A stretch of DNA of 64,000 nucleotides from Chondrus crispus (lineage: Eukaryota; Rhodophyta; Florideophyceae; Gigartinales; Gigartinaceae): positions 1 through 64,000 of the forward strand of contig NW_005178983.1 of the NCBI RefSeq assembly GCF_000350225.1. Reading direction: 5' to 3'. The translations under genes and the position numbers were made by a program. The first letter of the stretch is position 1; the number at the start of each line of letters is the position of its first letter. Below the pieces are notes generated by a model. It saw only the letters and a list, made by a program, of their open reading frames with translations. It did not search any database and had not been told where the DNA came from. This document shows, one piece after another, positions 1-10,479 of the stretch.

Positions 1-1478
1 GGGGATGATGGGAGGGTTTCTGTTTGGGGGGAGGGGGTGCGGTGGATCGGGGTTTGGCGGAGCGGAAGTATGATGAAATGGGGGGGGGACTTCGTGAGAT
101 TGGCATGTGCGCTCGTGCGGGGTGTGAAGGAGGTGGGTATTTGGACGTGGTACAGTCCTCGGTGTAGTTTGGCGGTGGTTATAATGGAGGAAGGAGGTGG
201 GGGTGGGAGGCGACGGCAAATATATGCCTTGTCTTTTTGAAAAATTGTGTCGACATGGGAGGATAGTTGTGGGATGGAAAGCAGATTATGTTTGATGTGG
301 GGTGTCACAATGGCTCGGCGGAGTGGGATGGAGGCCGGGTGGGCCAGGTTGGTGCGTGGATGTAGGGTCACTGGTCCCTGATGAGATATGGGGGAGGGGG
401 AGCCGTTGGCGGTTAGGGTGGAGCCATAGGAAGGGGGCATGTGGGGGGGTGCAGTACGGAGGTGTGTGGGGAACGCAGCAGAGTCAAGTACGTACGATGT
501 GAGGGGCGACTGCGGGGTGGCGTCGGGATTGGTATTCCACTTGTTGGTGTGGTATTGGTGTTGTGGGGACGTGGGGCGAGTCGGGGCCTGTTGCCAGTTG
601 GCGTGTGTGGGGCGGATCGGGGATTGTGGCCATTTGGCGTGGGTGGAGGGGCGTGGACGGTTGAGGGCTTGTTGTTGAAGTGCACTGTGGTGAACATCTT
701 CTCGCATTTTTGAAATGCATTCGTCCGTGTCGTGTGATGGGGTGCCGTGGTAGGAGCACCATTTGCCGCGCCAGTGGTTGGGGCGGCGGGCGTTGCGGTT
801 GCCGCGGGGAGGGTTGTACTGGCGTTGCGGGCAGGGTTGAGGTGGGTGTGCTTGGTAGGATAGTTGGGGTGTTTGCCTTGACAGATAGTTTTCTGCGTGG
901 AGTAGGTGTGCTTCTATCTGTTCGATGGAGAGAAGGCTAGATTGTGCATGGAGGGTGAGAGCGATCGGGTTGTAATCCGGGTGGTCACGTAAGCCATCCA
1001 GGAGAAACTGTGCAGTGGTGCCTTTTTCCTGTATGCCAGGATAGTTGACGGCACGCATCCGGGTCCGTATGTTCTTGTGGAGTGTAAGGTATTCGATCAT
1101 AGAGGTGCCGGGGTGCAGGGTTGTCTCGCGAGCGAGGGCTGTCAGCAGGTAGGGGGCATTGCTGGAGTTTGCGGTGGTAATCTCGTGGAGTCTGTTGCAT
1201 AAATCGTAAGGAGAGAGAAGGAGGTCGTCGTCAGAGAGGAGGGGTCGAACTTCTTCGGACAGACTGTGGAAGATAAGGGCAAGGGCAAAGCGTTTCTGGC
1301 GTGTGTGAGATCGGATGTCTTCTGTGTCAGTGGGGAGGGGAGGGTTGTTGTCCAGGTGGCCGTCGCAATTGTTGATGGAGGCTACGAGGATCAGGTTGTT
1401 GTGCCAATAGTTGAAATTGGTGAGTGTCAGTTGAGTGACGGAAATGCGGGGACCGTCAGATGTGGGCGGGGATGCCAT
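1..1478 (-). CDS. Copia gag-pol, 5' part, truncated by window edge
   Basis: Reading the minus strand from the ATG at 1478 gives more than 490 codons without a stop, running off the left edge. The first ~230 residues resemble a Copia Gag (an FNYWHNN segment near residue 23). A C-x2-H-x4-H-x4-C zinc knuckle follows near residue 245 (about 723-760). A protease-like motif, LDSAA, lies near 475-490, and HNLLSIPQL near 275, as in the stretch before Copia integrase. The usual protease DSG reads DSA here. The coding strand is very C-rich, like the element at 17.4 kb, but the protein is clearly divergent from it. The rest of pol and the 3' LTR are outside the window. I walked every codon by hand and saw no stop, so the visible part looks intact. 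Confidence 0.85.
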   Translation of the reverse strand, partial: MASPPTSDGPRISVTQLTLTNFNYWHNNLILVASINNCDGHLDNNPPLPTDTEDIRSHTRQKRFALALIFHSLSEEVRPLLSDDDLLLSPYDLCNRLHEITTANSSNAPYLLTALARETTLHPGTSMIEYLTLHKNIRTRMRAVNYPGIQEKGTTAQFLLDGLRDHPDYNPIALTLHAQSSLLSIEQIEAHLLHAENYLSRQTPQLSYQAHPPQPCPQRQYNPPRGNRNARRPNHWRGKWCSYHGTPSHDTDECISKMREDVHHSALQQQALNRPRPSTHAKWPQSPIRPTHANWQQAPTRPTSPQHQYHTNKWNTNPDATPQSPLTSYVLDSAAFPTHLRTAPPHMPPSYGSTLTANGSPSPISHQGPVTLHPRTNLAHPASIPLRRAIVTPHIKHNLLSIPQLSSHVDTIFQKDKAYICRRLPPPPPSSIITTAKLHRGLYHVQIPTSFTPRTSAHANLTKSPPHFIILPLRQTPIHRTPSPQTETLPSS

Positions 1479-1707
1479 GGTGGGTGGATGATTGGTGGTA
1501 GTTGGGGATGTGGAGGGGGGGTAGTAGGTCAGGGATAGGGGGAGAGTCTCAGAAGAAGAAATGGTTGGTGTGGGGGATGTGCGGATCGGCCGTGGGCCAG
1601 TTTTGGCGGTTGTGTGATGCGATGATCGGCCGTGGGCCGGTTGGTTGTGGGGGGATCAAGGGGGAATGGAGAGGGTGGGCAGTGGGAGCGGGAAGAAAGA
1701 AAAGGAA

Positions 1708-1719
1708 GGGCCTATAACC
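1708..1719 (-). other. Copia primer-binding site, half-tRNA(iMet) type
   Basis: On the minus strand the sequence directly after the presumed LTR end (..CTACA) is GGTTATAGGCCC. This is one base from the complement of the eukaryotic initiator-tRNA anticodon stem-loop (GGGCCCAUAACC), which Drosophila copia uses as primer site. The leader 1479-1707 carries no ORF; it has a 15-bp direct repeat (GATCGGCCGTGGGCC) at about 1583 and 1623. Confidence 0.55.
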
Positions 1720-2000
1720 TGTAGGAGAGACTCAAGACCTTGGGGTCGACTTTACTGGGGGCATGAGCGACGACGGTGTTAAGTACGGTGGGAGTGCTAT
1801 GTACACGTGTAAGATACGACAGAGATGGAGTTTGTTTTCACGACGCAGCTCACTGTCGTTTGTGGCTTGCGGAGGGTGGAAGGGGGAGTGGGTGAAAAAA
1901 AAAGAGAAAAGGGTGGAGGGTTTTTTTTCTTTGAGCTACTCAGTCGGTGACCACCTGCTGGCCTGGCGCTTACATGATGCAAATCGTGATGCATGGGGTT
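1720..2000 (-). repeat. Probable 5' LTR of the edge Copia element
   Basis: The inner boundary is inferred from the adjacent primer site: on the minus strand the LTR would end ..CTCCTACA. It contains purine-rich runs near 1898-1930. The outer boundary is not resolved, because the partner LTR is outside the window and no target duplication can be checked. 2001-2453 holds no gene I can support. Confidence 0.4.
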
Positions 2001-2453
2001 GTTTTCCAAGGTTCTAATACCTGAAAAAAAGCAATGAAAAATAGGTTGAGGTAACGGTCATCACCTTGGCGGCAAGAGAGCGACCGCCAATTGGCCTTCG
2101 ATAGAGAATTCTTCGAGGACTTTGGGATGGAAAGCGCCAGACAACTCCCTCTCACTTTCTTAAAATTCAGTTTTGAGGCAAGAAAACGACACTCAAGAGT
2201 AAGCTGCTTTCAGATCTGCGTTCTTATTACGAAATGGCCATTTCGTTCGCTCGCAGTCCGCCCTGAAAACATGCTACACAGCGAAGTGTGCACACCGCCG
2301 TTTTCATCTTCCCGAGACTCCATTATCTCCAGCACCGTCTTCTCTCCATTTTGTGTCCTTCACAGATCTGGTGCATTTACATATCCAGTGGTGGAACTAC
2401 TCTCATTTCCCGCAGAGCTCTGAAAAGCGAGCAAACGTTTTGAATAATTCCTT

Positions 2454-3437
2454 TTGGGCTCTATGGACAGTCACGTGCCCATAACAGTCATCAACATGCC
2501 TCTCAGGGGGGACAACAGCATTTATCGGTACTATAAGGTGCGTTTGCAATCGCCTGGAACGCTCCAGCATCGTGAGTTTTTACTTTCTTGGGCATTGGCA
2601 GACAAGATGTGGAGGGGCTATTGCAGAACAAGCTTACAAGATGGGCAAAACGACGGCTCACTGCGGTCTGTTATGGTAGCGAACGGAGATGAAATGCCCG
2701 GGGCCTCCTCTAGTTCCTTTCAAGCCGTACTTTTACAGGCTCTAGAGCGGAAAATGAGATTAAACTCGTTTATAACTTCATGGATTGTAACACCTTCATT
2801 GTATGCTCTGTGGCGCTGTACAAGTATGGTAGACACGGAACTCTTTGCAGATTGCTCCAATCACAGCGATGTACTGGAAGCGTACTGCAGCGCTGATGTG
2901 GAAGATGTCCAATTAGGTTCCAAAGGCACATGGGAAAGCAACGAGGAGATAGTTGAGGGCGGCGCAGCAAATCCTCCATTCGAAAAAGAGTTAATTAACG
3001 AAGTATTACTGAAGTTTGAGAGAGGAACTACGAGAACAACACCATTCTGCAGATGTGCACTACTTCCACTTTCGAATAGGTATAAAGTGATGTCGCATTT
3101 ACACAAGTTAAACTCAGAAGGGCATCTTTTAGTGACTATTCCTCCAGGCTGCATTCCGTTCCAAAACGAGCAAGTCCTCGTTTCAGGCGACCGAGTCAAG
3201 CCTAAGCCAAACATTTACCACACTGTCGGACTGTTTGTTTGGTCCAATCGGGAGTCTCTCATGAAAAACCCACCGCCTCAAGATGTCCAAGAAATGTACT
3301 TCGTATGGACCCGCTATGCTTTATGCCAATCAGAAAAGGTCGATATACACAACGAGGCGTTTCTGCGGGCATTCCCGCTAGAGCTCCCGGGAGATTATTC
3401 TGCCTTAGACGATTTTGCCACATATCTTTCTAATTAA
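2454..3437 (+). CDS. Hypothetical protein, 327 aa
   Basis: A single open frame of 327 codons in balanced-composition DNA, unlike the G-rich Copia to its left. I recognise no domain. It has no evident signal peptide, membrane segment or repeat. The first Met is followed three codons later by a second (MGSMDSHVP), so the start is uncertain. Cysteines are scattered (for example CRC near residue 199) without a clear zinc-binding pattern. It could be a host orphan gene or the remnant of a mobile-element ORF. It lies tail-to-tail with the giant ORF at 4060-10479. Confidence 0.5.
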   Translation: MGSMDSHVPITVINMPLRGDNSIYRYYKVRLQSPGTLQHREFLLSWALADKMWRGYCRTSLQDGQNDGSLRSVMVANGDEMPGASSSSFQAVLLQALERKMRLNSFITSWIVTPSLYALWRCTSMVDTELFADCSNHSDVLEAYCSADVEDVQLGSKGTWESNEEIVEGGAANPPFEKELINEVLLKFERGTTRTTPFCRCALLPLSNRYKVMSHLHKLNSEGHLLVTIPPGCIPFQNEQVLVSGDRVKPKPNIYHTVGLFVWSNRESLMKNPPPQDVQEMYFVWTRYALCQSEKVDIHNEAFLRAFPLELPGDYSALDDFATYLSN

Positions 3438-4059
3438 TATGCATCACAAAGAGAATGGACATTCCGCACTCGTGAGCAGTCACGAAGCTAATCGACTTCT
3501 ACGGCAACTTAAGCTGGACGACCAAACACCGCGGCAAGCCGAGAAGTAGGTTTGACAGAAGTAGAAGATGTTAGAGCTGTACTTCGAAAGTTTAAGGTTC
3601 ATTTCTAGACCGCGGCATAAAGCGCCATCATAAATCCGTACATCCATTCTGATCCCGAAAACTGCCTCTGCATTCTGCAGTACCATATCTCGACTCGTTT
3701 TGAGTCTTGTTTCTACAGTACATCATTCTATATCAAGTGCTCACTGTTCCAAACATGTGAACACACTTTGTCTTTGTTTTGTTTCCCTTTGGAACCACGC
3801 CATTTCCTTGTCCTTGTTCGTGCATTACGTCAGAAGCATTTGTGGTCTTAACGGAATCACACTCCCAAAACATCGGCTGCTACAATTGCTCCTCGTATGA
3901 CCACGACATACAGTATCCCCTTCCGCTCTCACTTCTTTAATCCGTTTCTTCCCGATGTGGCGGCTTGTCGAAAATTCCAGTCTTTCCCCTACTGCCTAGC
4001 TACGCTCCATTCGCCATCTTTACATAGTCCCCTACAATCTCCAATTGACCCTTAAACGT
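3438..4059. other. Intergenic region, no gene seen
   Basis: About 620 bp between two convergent ORFs. It contains only short, compositionally unconvincing open frames and presumably holds both 3' untranslated regions. Confidence 0.5.
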
Positions 4060-7000
4060 TTAGAGTAAAGCGCTCACATCTTCTAGTTCTGTCAAATCTA
4101 TTTCTCCAGACGAAGAGCTCTGCGAACTGGAAGCACCAAAGATTTGAACAACGTCCCTGGCAGATTGGTTGCCATCTTCATCGTCATTCTCCACTAGCTC
4201 TACCTCCACTTCTGAGGCCAGGGGCCCAGTATTAACGGACCTTTCCGCACCATGTTCAGAGAGTGAACTCTGAGCGATACAGTCAATTATTTCTAGTTCA
4301 TGTCTCGTTTTAACTCTGTTGCTACAAATAAATTCATTGCATTGACATCCTATGCACTTCTTACCCTTCTTGTTACAGAGGCAACGTTTCGTAGAGCAGT
4401 CTCCCTTGCAGCGGCAGAACTGTACTGCACAGGAAATATTCCTCTGAGTACGATAAAGACAGTCCACATCCTCCAACAGCACGCCCCCATCATTTTCATA
4501 TCCATAAGTGGGACTGCACCCACCTACACGAGATGGTGAAAGGTCCTTTGACTCGGACTCGCCCCAATATTTAAAAACCACGAACTGTGCCCTCTTGGCA
4601 TGTAACATCAAATGTCCAACAGGTGGTAGGAGTTCGTTTGAACAGGTTGCCGAATCTGCAACAAAATTGCGCACGTCTCGCTGCCATAGTGTCGACCCAA
4701 CAGAATGCTCTGACACGAACACCTCTTTTTTCAACACCTCAACATCTTTAGAGCCCTTCAAACCGCTTCGAACTTGAGTGCATAAAAAAGCCATTTTGCT
4801 CTTGTACTGTAGAGAATTGCAAAGAACTCTGATGCCGCGTTTGAAAAGGAACACCAAACAAAAATATAGTGCAAACTGGTCGACATTCTGCTCAGCAGGA
4901 GTGCTCAGTCCTCCTAAATGCTGTCTAAACCAAACAAAGGCCATTAAGAATACCTCATGATCTACTCCATATATATACGGCAAATAGTCTGAGCCTGCCA
5001 GATTGTACACCAGAGCAGACGCTTCTCCGGTTAACTCTGCCTTACGAAGCACTCTCCTTGCCTCATCAACGTCATGAACAGTGTCATTCAGCACATGCTT
5101 TATACCCAAGCCATAAAGCTGTGGGTTGCACATCATAATCATGAACACATCTGTGTCATCTGATACTATCACAGAAGCACAATTTCGAGTGCATGACGAG
5201 CTACCCCTTGACGACTTCCAAACACTTAACTCCTGCACGACATAATTCGCCACCACTGTTACGAACCTGGTTTCTGACTCTCCGTGACTAATGTCCATTT
5301 CGCCGATTTCCGTCCCTCCATCTGTTCTAAAAATCAAGCACTTTGTTCTGGGAATGATAAAAAGATCATCACAAACTGCCTGCCCTTCTGCAACGCTTTT
5401 CTTTTTAAGCATCACGGAACCCTTCAGAATATTGTCGCAGTCTGGCGTATGCCTTCTTGGAATGTAGTCCCTCGGAGCGCAATTGCTGAAATCTCCTTGA
5501 AGGGAAAACATCCCACCGTGTAAATACACACAGGGCTTGAACTTTGTCTTATAGTTCGACTCACTCATAACGTCGAATGCGGCAATCGCAGCACAAAACA
5601 AATGGAGTGAAGCAAGCTCGTCTTTGTACGACCTGTCACTTAGGAGAGTTGACCACGGCACATTTAGGTTGTCTAGAAAGTCGAGTCTGTTAACTGTAGT
5701 GCTCATATTATAGCCCTCATCGCCGGTACGGGAATTTAACTTGCTCCTGCCGGCATCTCTGCGTCTCTGCTCGGCTACTTTGTGAGTAATCACTCGCGAT
5801 GGGTCGTCAATGTGCAAATGTATCTGATGCAAGTATTTTGCCCTTGATCCCTTCAGCCACGGCCGCAGGATAGTTCTCATTTTTCCTGTTACAATTTCCA
5901 GCAGTGACGTCCCTCTGTCGCCTTTGTCCCCCCTGTAATGAAGTGCGTTCATAATATCTATTTGAATAGAGAAGTATGGCTCGAAGGTGGCTTCATAAAG
6001 GCTGCGGGACACGACAACATTGTCATCAGTCAATGTTAATAAGCCATTCCACGGATATACTATCTCTCGGTTGTTTCTAGTACAGTACTTCAGAAAGCGA
6101 GATTTGCTTCCATGTTTTATGGTACCAGTGAAATCGACAAAGCAATCTGCAAGTGGCGTTATGAGGTGCCGCGATTGATGAAGCTCGTCCCATCTCAAGC
6201 GCACTTCATCTATGGCCTGCTTATTACCAGCCTGAATTGCTTTTCTCTCCTCCAAGTACAGGGCATCTTTAAACTTAGAAATAATGCGCCTCCGTTCCGT
6301 GACAACTTTTACGAAACCAGCTTTGTCCTTGGGCCTTTCCATGGTTCTGACAGTTGTACCCATTACCATGCTTGAGTTTGGTATCTCGCCTTTCCCTTCA
6401 AGAACGGCAAAACCGTTATTCTTTGCCATTGATTGAGCAGGTGTCAGTACTCTTCGACGCTTGGTCCACTTCTTAAATTTCGCCCCGTCAAAATAAGTAC
6501 TTCTGTCTTCATCTGTAAGGTTCCCAAACAACTCTGGGAAGAGTACTGATGCGTGGAGCTTCGCTGTATCACGCCCTAGTTTCCATATGTCAAAGAGTCT
6601 TTTCTGGTCATTGGCCAAGGTCATTCTCTGTTTTTGGACGGCGAACACGTTTGTCAACCACTCTGATCCGCGATGCTCCGGGTTGAGGAATCCGCATTCC
6701 CTCATTAAGTGCAGCATCCTAGCCACTGTTTTCCACTGACAAGCGTTCTGGTCGTACTCTTTCAGTGGACCTGTCCCCTCACCCCCATCTATATTTGCAA
6801 GTTTAGACCCAATAGAGCGAGAAGCACCTGTCATATATCTGCACAGTGAGCGGCACAGTGAGACAGGCATTAACCAGGCAGCGGAATTCTGTAAGTGCTG
6901 CAGCAAGTTCACACTTAAGCCCTTCAAATGTCTTACAATTAGCATTTCTAACGCCTCATCCAGGTGCACATATGTCCAGCCACGAGAATCCTGCCCGACC

Positions 7001-10000
7001 CTTCCAGTCCCTGTAAAACTCAACAGTTTCATGACGCTGCGACCGGGTTGCTTAGTGAAAAGGTCTTCAGCTACAACGGTTGGAATTATACTCCTCATGA
7101 AGGCATGATGTACTGCTAACTCCTGGTATTTAAGATGGCCAGAGGAGTGCAATATGGTATGATGATGAAACCAAAAAGCCTCATTCAAAGCAGTGTGGCC
7201 TGTGCGAGAAAATACGTGAAAGCCAACCGTCGGGATCAAACATCCTAGAAGAATTGTCTTCACGAAATGCAAGCCATTTGGTCCACCACAAAACTTTTTC
7301 TCCAGCTCCTTCCGCAGTACGGCTCCGACCTCTATAGCTTCAGCAGTTACCAAGTCCGTTGTTTGATCATAAACAGAACCGCAGGGCTTCTGCTTATTAT
7401 CACTGTTGCTCCATGCGTCCTTTTTCGCATGAAATGATGCGACAGAGTCACTTGAAACCTGTTTCTTGCCCGTCTTTTCGTGCAATGCTGTAACGCGCCT
7501 TGCGACTCCTTCATCCTCCATACAAACCATGTCTGTAATATGGATAATCATAGCACACGCTAAGTTGAACAGAACTGCGCGGTTGTTGCGAGCGTGTGAA
7601 TGGCTGATGAAGTTTTGCGCTTGACTGGGTGACAGCCCAGAGCAATTTGCCATCTCCTCACCACCAAGACCACTCAACATTTCTTTGCAAATAGAGTACA
7701 ATATTTGTTTCTCTGCATGAAAAAAGCCTGGGAATGGAATAAGCCATTCATGTAGGTCCACTTTCTCCCGCGTACGATTTTTTCGGGCAGCTCTCCATGA
7801 CTCTACCCAAAGTGTCATGAACATTTTATGGGACGGCTGGTCACCAGCAAGCACGACGTATCTAGGGCATCCGTGTTGACCTGGTCTGACAGATTCTTCT
7901 ATGAGTTGCAAAAACCGCCTCGCCGTTAAAATGTCTGCAGCCGAATCTTGACTAATCTCAACGTAGACTACATGTTGATCGAACAACGATTCAGTTCCCA
8001 AATTCTTTCCCCCATGCGGTTTAAAACAGGAAAGCATGAGGGTCCTGAAGTTGACAGGCCGGTGATGCATCAACGAGTCAAGACCTTCACGTGTTCCCGT
8101 GTTGTATTCGGCATTTGCACCTTCGAGTCCCCCAAGCAATTGTCTGCGATACAAAGAAGACATGCCAAGCACAACAGACTGGAACTGTAGAATTATCGCT
8201 TCATGCTCTCGATTTGAAAGACTGTCCGTAAAATTTTCACGACTTCCCAGCCGTTCCATACTTCTCCATGACGATTGGCGCTGTCTCTTCAGTTCTATTT
8301 CATTCCGCCAACCTTCTGATTTTCCTCGCACGCGCTTTCTACTCTGTCCTTGCAGTAAGGAACCATTTACTTTGGGCATTGCCTTGCCGTCCACCTTGAC
8401 CGCGTGTAGTGGTTTGATATCCCAATTATCAAATTGGAAAGTAGGAATTACCACTTCATCCATCTCACTCACATCCCACCGTCCACGACGCTCCCGCTGC
8501 GCTATCAATTCTTGACGATACTTTTCCGTTCGGTTGTACGACACGAACAGACCAAGAGCGTTTAACACACTCACAAATGAAGGGCTTACCTCGCATATGC
8601 CAGCAATAGAGACACTGATAGTGAAAGGGCCAGCAACGCCGTTTGTTCTGGAGAGGGCCATCTGCTCGATGACCTTCAAAACTCTGACGCTTATAAGTAA
8701 GTCTGACGTTGTATAGTTAGAACACTTTGAGTTAAGGCACTCTTCAATAGACGGAAGTGGTAAGGAGTAGGATCTGTTCGATACAGGAAAAACATCATGA
8801 AGTTGTTTGTTTGAGGCCTTTGCCACCAGATGCCAGTTGGCAATGCGTCTTTGCGAAGCCATGGACATCAGGACATCACTCCATAAAAGCGGTGGTATGG
8901 AAGAAATGACTCTTGATAGAGACCAGTTGCCGGTCCAAAAAGAATCCTTCTCCGAGATGAAATAATTCGCAACATCACCAAGCATAGTTCTCGTGTGTGC
9001 AGGGGACGGTCGGGTAAAGCCTTTTGTCGTGTTTGCATCGGAGGCAGCCATCTTTCCCAACATACTGTGCACTGATGTAGCGGGTATATAGCAACGGAGC
9101 TTGAAGCTCAGCTTATGTAAAATAATCCCCTTTCCTGCTAATACATTCTCAATCTTTTTCTGCAAGGTTCTGTTGTCTATTGGGGCATTTTGCATCACGT
9201 CAGTGCGGTCGCCAATCTTACAAAGACTTCGACGACAACTGCAGACATCTACGAATGGTACCATTCTTAGAATGTGACCGTCTATATTCAAGACGATGCA
9301 AGAAGACTTTAAAGTCATGGCAAGGCTTTTGACAGGACTGCTCTCTGGCCAGAATGTCTCTATCGAGCTTTCCTGCAGAGCATGTAGAATACACCGCACA
9401 AGTAGGCGGTCCACCACGCATGAAAGACTTTGAATAGATATGCTGGGTGCAGAGCAGTTGCGACCTTCGTTGACGATGTACAGACAACTTGAACAACAGT
9501 ACTTGCCCATTACATCTGAAAGCTTTAAAGAACCATTGGTATGATTGTGTACAACTTCCTCCAGTTCTAAGTAGCTCTCGTTGCTTACAAGAGTAGCACT
9601 GTCGAACAACTTAATAGGCCGGAGTCTCATACTGTTCAATGATACATGCGAACAGCCCGAACCTCTGAAAACGCAGAAACCATCCTTACTTTCACCGGAA
9701 TCAAATCGGGCCCTTCGAGAGACGTTTCTAGAATATCTGCTGTGATTCATATGCACGTAGCACAAGCGATACTCACGAGGATTGCGTAGCAGCTGCCAAA
9801 GTACTTTTTCGTCGCATTTACAGAGCCGCGTCATTTCCGATATCCATGTGGACTGCACACTTGGTGAACTCTGAAGGACGTTGTACAAAGTCCAGTCGCA
9901 TGTTGGATTGCGAGTTCTTTCGCTATCAGATGAAGTGTCTCTCGATATTGTGGTAAGGCGTGGTTTTGTCTCGCAAATGATACATGTACGTGAAATCAGT

Positions 10001-10479
10001 TTTCTAGGGATTGCACGCACTCTTGTAGCCCATGCTTGCAATGCGCGACTTGACTGCCCCTTTCCGTACTTTCGTGGATTGATGATGATATGCCAACCAT
10101 TTTTTTTGTCACGACACATTGTGCACAGATGGACGACATGGGAATGCGAGTCGTCAATAGATGCAAAGGGGTTTTCCAGATCATCAGTATATACTCTAGC
10201 CCGCACCGTGATCTGCTGAGGTGTAAGTCTGATCGGGAGGCTCGGTCTGCGCTTGTCCGCAGTGTTACAAGCAAAGCAGCTTTCAAGCGGTGGACCATCG
10301 CGCAAGCATGGATCCGCCGTTGCGATTTCCCGAGCCTCCATTATCCACCAGCCCACGCCTCGTTTTGGGCAGCAGCAAGCAAACTTGACAACGAAGAAAC
10401 TAAGACGGGTGGGGAAGGCGCCGCTTGAGGAGGGAGTGCACAAGGGAGCTGCGAATGCCAAGTTTTCGGGATAACACAA
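4060..10479 (-). CDS. Giant PIN/FEN-like nuclease protein with CXC-type Cys cluster, 2139 aa
   Basis: An uninterrupted 6.4-kb frame. The N-terminal third carries several Cys pairs (CFAC, CTMC, CIIC, CCSSC, CSC) typical of zinc-binding modules. Near residues 870-930, LAGDQPSHKMF followed by PGFFHAEKQ resembles the GDQ...GLFH signature of transposase-like DUF6589 proteins. From about 1550 to 1870 there are IDDPSRV, then SHGESETRF (animal relatives: HEEADTR), SDDTDVFMIMM, and NLAGSDYLP (relatives: LTGCDTTS). Together these match a PIN/FEN1-type nuclease fold with its acidic residues kept. Residues ~2018-2052 form a dense CXC/tesmin-like Cys cluster, followed by an acidic Ser-rich tail. Large proteins with this nuclease signature recur as transposon-like loci in animals. 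Met47 (WWIMEAREIA) is an alternative start. Whether this is a live mobile-element gene or domesticated is unknown; I saw no terminal repeats. Confidence 0.7.
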   Translation of the reverse strand: MCYPENLAFAAPLCTPSSSGAFPTRLSFFVVKFACCCPKRGVGWWIMEAREIATADPCLRDGPPLESCFACNTADKRRPSLPIRLTPQQITVRARVYTDDLENPFASIDDSHSHVVHLCTMCRDKKNGWHIIINPRKYGKGQSSRALQAWATRVRAIPRKLISRTCIICETKPRLTTISRDTSSDSERTRNPTCDWTLYNVLQSSPSVQSTWISEMTRLCKCDEKVLWQLLRNPREYRLCYVHMNHSRYSRNVSRRARFDSGESKDGFCVFRGSGCSHVSLNSMRLRPIKLFDSATLVSNESYLELEEVVHNHTNGSLKLSDVMGKYCCSSCLYIVNEGRNCSAPSISIQSLSCVVDRLLVRCILHALQESSIETFWPESSPVKSLAMTLKSSCIVLNIDGHILRMVPFVDVCSCRRSLCKIGDRTDVMQNAPIDNRTLQKKIENVLAGKGIILHKLSFKLRCYIPATSVHSMLGKMAASDANTTKGFTRPSPAHTRTMLGDVANYFISEKDSFWTGNWSLSRVISSIPPLLWSDVLMSMASQRRIANWHLVAKASNKQLHDVFPVSNRSYSLPLPSIEECLNSKCSNYTTSDLLISVRVLKVIEQMALSRTNGVAGPFTISVSIAGICEVSPSFVSVLNALGLFVSYNRTEKYRQELIAQRERRGRWDVSEMDEVVIPTFQFDNWDIKPLHAVKVDGKAMPKVNGSLLQGQSRKRVRGKSEGWRNEIELKRQRQSSWRSMERLGSRENFTDSLSNREHEAIILQFQSVVLGMSSLYRRQLLGGLEGANAEYNTGTREGLDSLMHHRPVNFRTLMLSCFKPHGGKNLGTESLFDQHVVYVEISQDSAADILTARRFLQLIEESVRPGQHGCPRYVVLAGDQPSHKMFMTLWVESWRAARKNRTREKVDLHEWLIPFPGFFHAEKQILYSICKEMLSGLGGEEMANCSGLSPSQAQNFISHSHARNNRAVLFNLACAMIIHITDMVCMEDEGVARRVTALHEKTGKKQVSSDSVASFHAKKDAWSNSDNKQKPCGSVYDQTTDLVTAEAIEVGAVLRKELEKKFCGGPNGLHFVKTILLGCLIPTVGFHVFSRTGHTALNEAFWFHHHTILHSSGHLKYQELAVHHAFMRSIIPTVVAEDLFTKQPGRSVMKLLSFTGTGRVGQDSRGWTYVHLDEALEMLIVRHLKGLSVNLLQHLQNSAAWLMPVSLCRSLCRYMTGASRSIGSKLANIDGGEGTGPLKEYDQNACQWKTVARMLHLMRECGFLNPEHRGSEWLTNVFAVQKQRMTLANDQKRLFDIWKLGRDTAKLHASVLFPELFGNLTDEDRSTYFDGAKFKKWTKRRRVLTPAQSMAKNNGFAVLEGKGEIPNSSMVMGTTVRTMERPKDKAGFVKVVTERRRIISKFKDALYLEERKAIQAGNKQAIDEVRLRWDELHQSRHLITPLADCFVDFTGTIKHGSKSRFLKYCTRNNREIVYPWNGLLTLTDDNVVVSRSLYEATFEPYFSIQIDIMNALHYRGDKGDRGTSLLEIVTGKMRTILRPWLKGSRAKYLHQIHLHIDDPSRVITHKVAEQRRRDAGRSKLNSRTGDEGYNMSTTVNRLDFLDNLNVPWSTLLSDRSYKDELASLHLFCAAIAAFDVMSESNYKTKFKPCVYLHGGMFSLQGDFSNCAPRDYIPRRHTPDCDNILKGSVMLKKKSVAEGQAVCDDLFIIPRTKCLIFRTDGGTEIGEMDISHGESETRFVTVVANYVVQELSVWKSSRGSSSCTRNCASVIVSDDTDVFMIMMCNPQLYGLGIKHVLNDTVHDVDEARRVLRKAELTGEASALVYNLAGSDYLPYIYGVDHEVFLMAFVWFRQHLGGLSTPAEQNVDQFALYFCLVFLFKRGIRVLCNSLQYKSKMAFLCTQVRSGLKGSKDVEVLKKEVFVSEHSVGSTLWQRDVRNFVADSATCSNELLPPVGHLMLHAKRAQFVVFKYWGESESKDLSPSRVGGCSPTYGYENDGGVLLEDVDCLYRTQRNISCAVQFCRCKGDCSTKRCLCNKKGKKCIGCQCNEFICSNRVKTRHELEIIDCIAQSSLSEHGAERSVNTGPLASEVEVELVENDDEDGNQSARDVVQIFGASSSQSSSSGEIDLTELEDVSALL

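Noticed and set aside
1266-1717. Plus-strand Gly/Val-rich frames
   Set aside because: They are the antisense of the C-rich Copia gag and leader on the minus strand.
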